Shown in pieces: positions 58,232 through 64,000 of a stretch of 64,000 nt of DNA (its first letter is position 1; every line of letters begins with the position of its first letter). The stretch is from SAR86 cluster bacterium AG-313-D11 (GTDB taxonomy: Bacteria > Pseudomonadota > Gammaproteobacteria > Magnimaribacterales > D2472): positions 62,001 to 126,000 of the forward strand of contig QBVW01000002.1 in the NCBI GenBank assembly GCA_003284215.1, read 5' to 3'. A program made the translations under genes and the position numbers. Under the pieces are notes generated by a model that ran no database searches, was not told where the DNA came from, and saw only the letters and a program-made list of their open reading frames with translations.

Positions 58232-59686
58232 ATGATGTATAGATTCTTATTAATTTTTGTATTTCTTGTTATTTCTAGCTGTGAATTGCCATCTATTATT
58301 CAGGCTGATAGGTATGTTGAGCCCTCTCCCGTTGAGGCATATAACAGTGCTGAGGCCTATGCAAATGTTTGGGATCGGATAATTTTTACGAGTCAAAGTG
58401 AGCAAGCTAATCTTGATGAAAAAACACTTCGATATATTAATGCATACCTTGCTAACCCAAAACAGCTTGATAGGCTTCTTGAGAAAGGTAGATACTTTAT
58501 ATTTTTCGTTCTTGAAGAATTAGAGAGATACAGACTGCCGCCAGAATTAGCGCTTCTTCCATACATTGAAAGCAACTATGATCCATTTTCAATTTCAGCC
58601 TCAGGGGCAATGGGAATATGGCAGTTTATGCCAGCCACAGCCAGAATATATGATCTGAAAGATACATGGTGGTATGAGCAAAGGCATGATCCCTTAATTT
58701 CAACAAAAGCTGCGGTAAGATATTTAGCCTATTTACATAACAGGTTTAATAAAGAAATTACCTATACCTTGGCTGCTTATAATGGAGGACCAACCCTCCT
58801 TGAGAAGAAAATAAAAACTAATATAAAAGCAGGCAAACCTACAAATTATGAAAATCTGAAGCTGCCAAAACAAACTCAGGAATATGTCCCTAAATTCAAG
58901 GCAATTCTTGAGCTAGTTCTCAATGCTGAAAAATATGGTGTTAATTTACCCAATTTTCCGAACAAGCAAGTTTTAGGCAGCATTGAGCTTGATGGTCAAG
59001 TTGAAATACTAGCCTTTAGTGAATTTGCAGGCCTAAAACCTGAGTTTGTTTATAAATTAAATGCAGGATATACAAAATGGGCTTCGCCGCCTGGAATTAA
59101 AACCACGTTTAATATCCCAATTGAATTAGAAGAAATGCTTAATCTTAAAAAGGATAAATTTATTCAAACAAATCAAATTAACTGGGTAACTCACAGAGTT
59201 TCAAAAGGAGACAGTCTATGGAAGATAGCTAAAGAATTTGATACTGAAGTAAATCTTCTAAAAAAAGTTAATTATCTAGCATCTAATGTCTTAAGCTTAA
59301 ATCAAGAGTTATTAATCCCCCTCAGCAATGATCAAAACCAAACATTCATTCCCTATCAAGCTCATATTATCAGCGAAGGAGATACATTATGGAATCTTGG
59401 TCTCAAATATAAAATTTCTCCAGCAGAAATAGCTAAAAGTAATGGCCTGAAAATGAGCTCTCCTTTATCAATAGGAAAAGAGCTAAATATAGGTAACAAA
59501 AATATTTATCGGACTATTAATTCAAAGAAAAGAACTATTCTATACAGCGTTAAACAAGGTGATAGTCTTTATCGAATAGCAGATATCTTTAATATCGAGA
59601 TCTCAGATATTAAAGATATTAATGAACTAGCAAATAATGAAATCAGTCCAGGGCAGGTTTTAAAGATTATTATTAAAGCCTTTTAA
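58232..59686 (+). CDS. mltD: membrane-bound lytic murein transglycosylase D with three LysM motifs
   Basis: LLPYIESNYDPFSISASGAMGIWQFMPATA; LysM repeats HRVSKGDSLWKIAKEF, HIISEGDTLWNLGLKY, YSVKQGDSLYRIADIF. Confidence 0.94.
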   Translation: MMYRFLLIFVFLVISSCELPSIIQADRYVEPSPVEAYNSAEAYANVWDRIIFTSQSEQANLDEKTLRYINAYLANPKQLDRLLEKGRYFIFFVLEELERYRLPPELALLPYIESNYDPFSISASGAMGIWQFMPATARIYDLKDTWWYEQRHDPLISTKAAVRYLAYLHNRFNKEITYTLAAYNGGPTLLEKKIKTNIKAGKPTNYENLKLPKQTQEYVPKFKAILELVLNAEKYGVNLPNFPNKQVLGSIELDGQVEILAFSEFAGLKPEFVYKLNAGYTKWASPPGIKTTFNIPIELEEMLNLKKDKFIQTNQINWVTHRVSKGDSLWKIAKEFDTEVNLLKKVNYLASNVLSLNQELLIPLSNDQNQTFIPYQAHIISEGDTLWNLGLKYKISPAEIAKSNGLKMSSPLSIGKELNIGNKNIYRTINSKKRTILYSVKQGDSLYRIADIFNIEISDIKDINELANNEISPGQVLKIIIKAF

Positions 59687-60537
59687 TCAGACGAGATTTT
59701 GGGATCTAGAGCATCTCTTAGACCATCGCCAAAGAAATTTAAAGCGAATAGCGTTATGGTGAAAGTCAGTCCAGGATATATAAGTAACCAGGAATATTCC
59801 TCCATAGATTCAACTCCATATCTTATTAACGTTCCCCAGCTACTCATTGGAGGTTGGATTCCTAAACCAAGAAAACTTAAGAAGGCTTCTAATAACATCA
59901 CTTGGGGAATGGTCAGTGTTGCATAAACCGCAATAGGGCCAAGAATATTTGGAAATATATGTTTTCTAAACATTTGCATGTTGGTTACGCCCATAGCTTG
60001 AGCTGCCAATACATATTCTTGATTCTTAATTGTTAAAACCTGACCTCTAACGATCCTTGCCATAGTCAGCCACTCAACAGCTCCAATGGCAGCAAATAAA
60101 AGCCAGATATTTCTTCCAAAAATTACCATTAATAGAATAATAAAAATTATAAATGGTAGTCCGTAGAGAACATCAACAATTCTCATCATCACTGAGTCAA
60201 TTCTTCCTCCAAAATAGCCAGCTACAATGCCCCAGCTTACGCCAATAACTAAAGCAACCCCTGTGGCAACAAATCCAACCAATAATGAAACCCTGGCACC
60301 ATATAAAATTCTACTAAACAAATCTCTTCCAAGAGTATCTGTGCCTAATAAAAAATCGCTAGATGGAGGTTGAGCTCCTAAATCAAGGTTTTGATATGAA
60401 TAGGAATGCGGTGCAATCCATGGTGCAAAAATAGCCAACACTATTAAAAGAAGTAAAATAAGACCGCCTGCAACTGCTGCTTTGTTTGCAAGCAATCTTC
60501 TCCAGGCATCAGACCAGAGCGAACTCTGTTGGTTCAT
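59683..60537 (-). CDS. oppC: oligopeptide ABC transporter permease
   Basis: FLLGTDTLGRDLFSRILYGARVSLLVG, FRKHIFPNILGPIAVYATL, LEAFLSFLGLGIQPPMSSWGTL. Confidence 0.93.
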   Translation of the reverse strand: MNQQSSLWSDAWRRLLANKAAVAGGLILLLLIVLAIFAPWIAPHSYSYQNLDLGAQPPSSDFLLGTDTLGRDLFSRILYGARVSLLVGFVATGVALVIGVSWGIVAGYFGGRIDSVMMRIVDVLYGLPFIIFIILLMVIFGRNIWLLFAAIGAVEWLTMARIVRGQVLTIKNQEYVLAAQAMGVTNMQMFRKHIFPNILGPIAVYATLTIPQVMLLEAFLSFLGLGIQPPMSSWGTLIRYGVESMEEYSWLLIYPGLTFTITLFALNFFGDGLRDALDPKISSD

Positions 60538-61457
60538 GCTTCGCTCCGTGCCCTTGGGTTCATTAATAAAACTGCTATATCAGATAAAAGATTAAAAAAT
60601 ATAATCAGTGTTGAGAAGAAAATAGTAGTGCCTAAGATCATGGTGTAGTCTCTATTAAATGCCGCTTCAACATAAAATCTTCCCAGCCCAGGAATTTGAA
60701 AAATTGTTTCAACAACGAAGGAACCGCCAATCAAACCTGCAGTAGCAGGCCCTAAAAATGAAACGACTGGAACTAAGCCTCCTTGCAAGGCATGTTTAAT
60801 AATGACTTGATATTCGGGTAATCCTTTAGCTCTTGCAGTTCTAATATAGTCTTGACTGAGAGTTTCAAGCATCCCACCTCTGCTTAACCTAGCAATATAA
60901 GCTGCATAAGCTGCACCAAGTGTTATTGAAGGTAAAATCTTATCTCCGGCTAGCGAGTCCCAGCCAGATACAGGTAGAACCTCAAGATGAATCCCAAAAT
61001 ATAAAACTAATAAAGGACCCAGCAAAAATGTTGGCATGCAAATTCCAATCATTGCAATAGTCATGGGAATGTAATCCAACACAGTGTTACGTTTTACTGC
61101 AGCTACAACTCCAGCCAAAATCCCTATGATCATGGCTACGATTATTGCGTAAAAAGCCAACTCAAAAGTTACGGGTAAGCCAGTAAAGATCATCTCAGTA
61201 ACTGATCTTCCTGGATATCTAAAAGATGGGCCAAAATCACCTTGAATGAGATTAAACATATAGTCTCGATATTGAATAATTAAAGGCGCATCAAGATTAT
61301 ATACTGCATTAAGATTCTTCATTACTTGAGGCGGAACTACCTTCTCTGCATCAAATGGTCCACCTGGAGCCATCCTGACAAGGAAGAAAGTCACAGAGGC
61401 TACAACCAATATTACAGGTATTGCTATAGCAATTCTTTTTAAGATTACTTGCAGCAT
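60534..61457 (-). CDS. oppB: oligopeptide ABC transporter permease
   Basis: VTFFLVRMAPGGPFDAEKVVPP, DYIRTARAKGLPEYQVIIKHALQGGLVPVVSFLGP. Confidence 0.93.
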   Translation of the reverse strand: MLQVILKRIAIAIPVILVVASVTFFLVRMAPGGPFDAEKVVPPQVMKNLNAVYNLDAPLIIQYRDYMFNLIQGDFGPSFRYPGRSVTEMIFTGLPVTFELAFYAIIVAMIIGILAGVVAAVKRNTVLDYIPMTIAMIGICMPTFLLGPLLVLYFGIHLEVLPVSGWDSLAGDKILPSITLGAAYAAYIARLSRGGMLETLSQDYIRTARAKGLPEYQVIIKHALQGGLVPVVSFLGPATAGLIGGSFVVETIFQIPGLGRFYVEAAFNRDYTMILGTTIFFSTLIIFFNLLSDIAVLLMNPRARSEA

Positions 61458-61464
61458 CTAAGAA

Positions 61465-63072
61465 TTATCTTTCTAAATAAATGAATTTTGGATGATGGCT
61501 ATCTAATAAATTTGGATACCAACCCTTTACATCACTTGAGAGCTGATACTGCCTCACATACGTATAGATAGGTATTATTGGCATTTCATCAATTAATATT
61601 TTTTCAGCTTCGTTTAAATATTCGTAACGTTTTGTTTGATCACCTGTTTTATTAGCAAGTTCTACCAAGCGATCATATTCTTTATTTTCCCATCCAGTCT
61701 TATTATTGCCTCGGTTGGGCCTAAGAGTATCAAGAAAAGTATTGGGATCTTCATAATCTCCAATCCATCCAGCTCTAGAAATCTGAAAATCTCCAGTCAT
61801 TTCTCTGGCTAAGTACACTTTCCAATCTTGATTAACTAATTGAACAGATATGCCTAGGTTTTCTTGCCACATCTGTTGAACAGCTAAAGCAATTTTCCTA
61901 TGCCCTTCTTGGGTATTAAAAAGAATCTCTAGCATGGGAAAGTTTTTGCCACCTTCATATCCAGCTTCTGCCAAAAGAGATCTTGCAAGCTCAGGATTGA
62001 AAGGTACCTCAGTTTCAGGCTCATAACCGGCAGATCCAGGAGGCGTAAAGGAGTATGCTGCTTGCTGTCCACATTTAGAAACTTTTTCAACTATTTGAGT
62101 TCTGTTCAAAGCATATGCAAGGGCTTGTCTAATTTTTTTGTCTTTTAAGACAGGATGCAATGTGTTCACTCTATAAAAATATGTGCCCATGTAGGGCTCA
62201 ATTTTCAAGTTAGGGTTTTTGGCTTCAATATAAACAGGGCATTTTTCTAATGGCACTACGTTTGTGACATGCAATTGACCTGCACGAAACATTCTATCTT
62301 CAGTGGACTCATTGGAAACAGGATAGAAAATTATTTGATTTAACTTTACATTTTGAGCATCCCAATAGGTAGGATTTTTTTCAACAATGATTTGTTTATT
62401 TAGCTCCCATGTTTTTAAATTCATTGGGCCATTGCAGACAAAATTTCCAGGACGAGTCCATTGACCATTTCTGTCATCAATAGTGCCATGCTGCAACACT
62501 GTTTTTTTATGGACTGGGTAAGTGCTGTAATGACTTAACAACTTAATAAAAAAAGGTGTAGGATTGTTGAGCTGAACTTCAAGCACATGTTCATTAATTG
62601 CTTTAACACCTACCAAACTAAAGTCAGAAATTTTACTTTGATGAAAATCAGCAGCTCCTTCTAAATAATAAAGCATATCTGGATATTGTGAGCCAAGTGA
62701 TGGTGTCAATATTCTTTCCCAGGACCAAACAAAATCTTCTGCAACTAGCTGGTCACCGTTAGACCATTTGGCTGCCTTGTTTAAAAAGAAGGTATAAGTT
62801 TTCCCATCTTCACTGATCTGCCATGACTCAGCTACTCCTGGTAGATTTTCACCACCCTTCGGATTTGCAATAGTTAAGCCTTCGCACATGGATATTAGCA
62901 AATGATGCTCTGGAACACCTGTGACTATATGGGGGTCTAGACCTTGAGGCTCAGTTCCATTTCCGTAATGAAGAATTTGCTTCTCCAAGCCATCATCTAC
63001 TGGCGAGATTGATGGAGAGCATGCGACTATAAAGATTAGTATAAAAAAATAAGATAGATATTGATTTTTCAT
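61465..63072 (-). CDS. oppA: oligopeptide ABC transporter substrate-binding lipoprotein
   Basis: IVACSP lipobox; GTEPQGLDPHIVTGVPEHHLLISMCEGL, DQLVAEDFVWSWERILTPS, KKIRQALAYALNRTQIVEKV. Confidence 0.93.
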   Translation of the reverse strand: MKNQYLSYFFILIFIVACSPSISPVDDGLEKQILHYGNGTEPQGLDPHIVTGVPEHHLLISMCEGLTIANPKGGENLPGVAESWQISEDGKTYTFFLNKAAKWSNGDQLVAEDFVWSWERILTPSLGSQYPDMLYYLEGAADFHQSKISDFSLVGVKAINEHVLEVQLNNPTPFFIKLLSHYSTYPVHKKTVLQHGTIDDRNGQWTRPGNFVCNGPMNLKTWELNKQIIVEKNPTYWDAQNVKLNQIIFYPVSNESTEDRMFRAGQLHVTNVVPLEKCPVYIEAKNPNLKIEPYMGTYFYRVNTLHPVLKDKKIRQALAYALNRTQIVEKVSKCGQQAAYSFTPPGSAGYEPETEVPFNPELARSLLAEAGYEGGKNFPMLEILFNTQEGHRKIALAVQQMWQENLGISVQLVNQDWKVYLAREMTGDFQISRAGWIGDYEDPNTFLDTLRPNRGNNKTGWENKEYDRLVELANKTGDQTKRYEYLNEAEKILIDEMPIIPIYTYVRQYQLSSDVKGWYPNLLDSHHPKFIYLER

Positions 63073-63119
63073 GAATTAATTATACTTTAGGCAAAGATAA
63101 AAATAATATCTTTAATAAA

Positions 63120-64000
63120 CTAACTACATAGGTTTTGCTTCAGGCACTCATCAAGAAAATCTACGATTGAATTTGCAGACTTAACTCTATTAACTTTTTT
63201 TCTAAAGCCATGACCCTCATCAGGAAATACTAAATAATCAACATACACATCATTTGCTCTGACTTGGTTTACAATTTCATCACTTTCAATTTGCAAAACT
63301 CTCGGGTCATTTGAACCCTGAATTACTAGCATGGGTTTAGTAATATTTTGCGCATGAAATAATGGTGAAATTTTTCTATGCCGCTCTTCATCCGTTGCAG
63401 GATCTCCCATTTCATCATAGAGAGCAACTTTAAAGCTCTCCCACCAAGGCGGAATACTTTTAAGAGTTCTAACCCAATTGGATACTCCGAATATATCAAT
63501 ACCTACATTAAATACATTTGGATAAAATGTTAGAGCAGCGAGTGTCATAAATCCGCCATATGAGCCACCCATTACACCAATTTTATTATCATCAACCCAA
63601 GGTAATGACTGTAAATATTCCTTTGAAGCAATAATATCTTGAAGATCTTCTTGACCATGACGTTTATCATCTAAGTGATAGAACTCATTACCATACCCAG
63701 ATGAACCTCGATTGTTTACACCTAAGATTCCATAACCGTGATGGAGCATATACTGAATTTGAGAATTAAAACCCTTACGCGTTTGGCCTCCAGGTCCTCC
63801 ATGAACATACACCATCACTGGAGCAGGGTTTGATGCTGAGGCTCCTTGCGGTTTATAAAGAATAGATGGTATTTCTAAACCATCAAAACTTTCAAACCTT
63901 ATGACCTCAGAGGAAACCATGCTCGCCTCATCTAGAGTTTCAAAAGAGCGAGCTACTAGCGATGATTCATCAAAATTTTTATTAGAAAAAAATAAATCAC
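63120..64000 (-). CDS. S9 prolyl oligopeptidase family peptidase, C-terminal part (runs off right edge)
   Basis: YVHGGPGGQTRKGF, GVMGGSYGGFMTLAAL (GxSxG), DEGHGFRKKVNR. The frame stays open upstream of 63920 to the window end. Confidence 0.93.
   Translation of the reverse strand, partial: DLFFSNKNFDESSLVARSFETLDEASMVSSEVIRFESFDGLEIPSILYKPQGASASNPAPVMVYVHGGPGGQTRKGFNSQIQYMLHHGYGILGVNNRGSSGYGNEFYHLDDKRHGQEDLQDIIASKEYLQSLPWVDDNKIGVMGGSYGGFMTLAALTFYPNVFNVGIDIFGVSNWVRTLKSIPPWWESFKVALYDEMGDPATDEERHRKISPLFHAQNITKPMLVIQGSNDPRVLQIESDEIVNQVRANDVYVDYLVFPDEGHGFRKKVNRVKSANSIVDFLDECLKQNLCS

Noticed and set aside
1-64000. CRISPR arrays, integrases, transposases, phage or classic defence systems
   Set aside because: None seen: no regularly spaced repeats and no recognisable Cas, transposase, integrase, restriction or toxin-antitoxin proteins.

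Overview
The window is AT-rich, gene-dense and operon-organised. It looks like a chromosome segment of a marine-type gammaproteobacterium, but that taxonomic guess is inference from gene content and base composition. About 50 protein genes are supportable, with one tRNA-Ala(GGC). I saw no rRNA, CRISPR array, transposase, integrase or phage module. Main blocks: (1) acyl-CoA ligase, two DUF35/OB-fold proteins and a thiolase at the left edge. (2) A phosphorus block: PiT transporter, porin and beta-propeller phytase on the minus strand, with putative 11-bp-periodic Pho boxes upstream, followed by PPK2, Ppx and PhoB/PhoR. (3) A NalP-like lipoprotein subtilase autotransporter. (4) A steroid/isoprenoid-type catabolic set: SDR, KstD-like flavoprotein, acyl-CoA synthetase, SDR. 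(5) ELM1, two glycosyltransferases and a MacAB-type exporter. (6) A GCDH-like acyl-CoA dehydrogenase, TonB receptor, P450, SDR, acetoacetate decarboxylase-like, Rieske oxygenase and OYE set. (7) Alternative oxidase. (8) LysR, TonB receptor, hydrolase, SLC13 transporter and a second gamma-glutamyltransferase. (9) Housekeeping gltX, dnaQ, rnhA and mltD, an OppABC set, and a truncated S9 peptidase at the right edge. The observations most worth checking are the Pho-box-like repeats with an unannotated 41-aa membrane mini-ORF, a Rieske protein with its first His ligand replaced by Tyr, an alpha/beta-hydrolase with its nucleophile Ser replaced by Gly (GHGAG), paired DUF35 proteins of which one has lost the Zn ribbon, and a 15-bp perfect dyad overlapping a promoter-like sequence.
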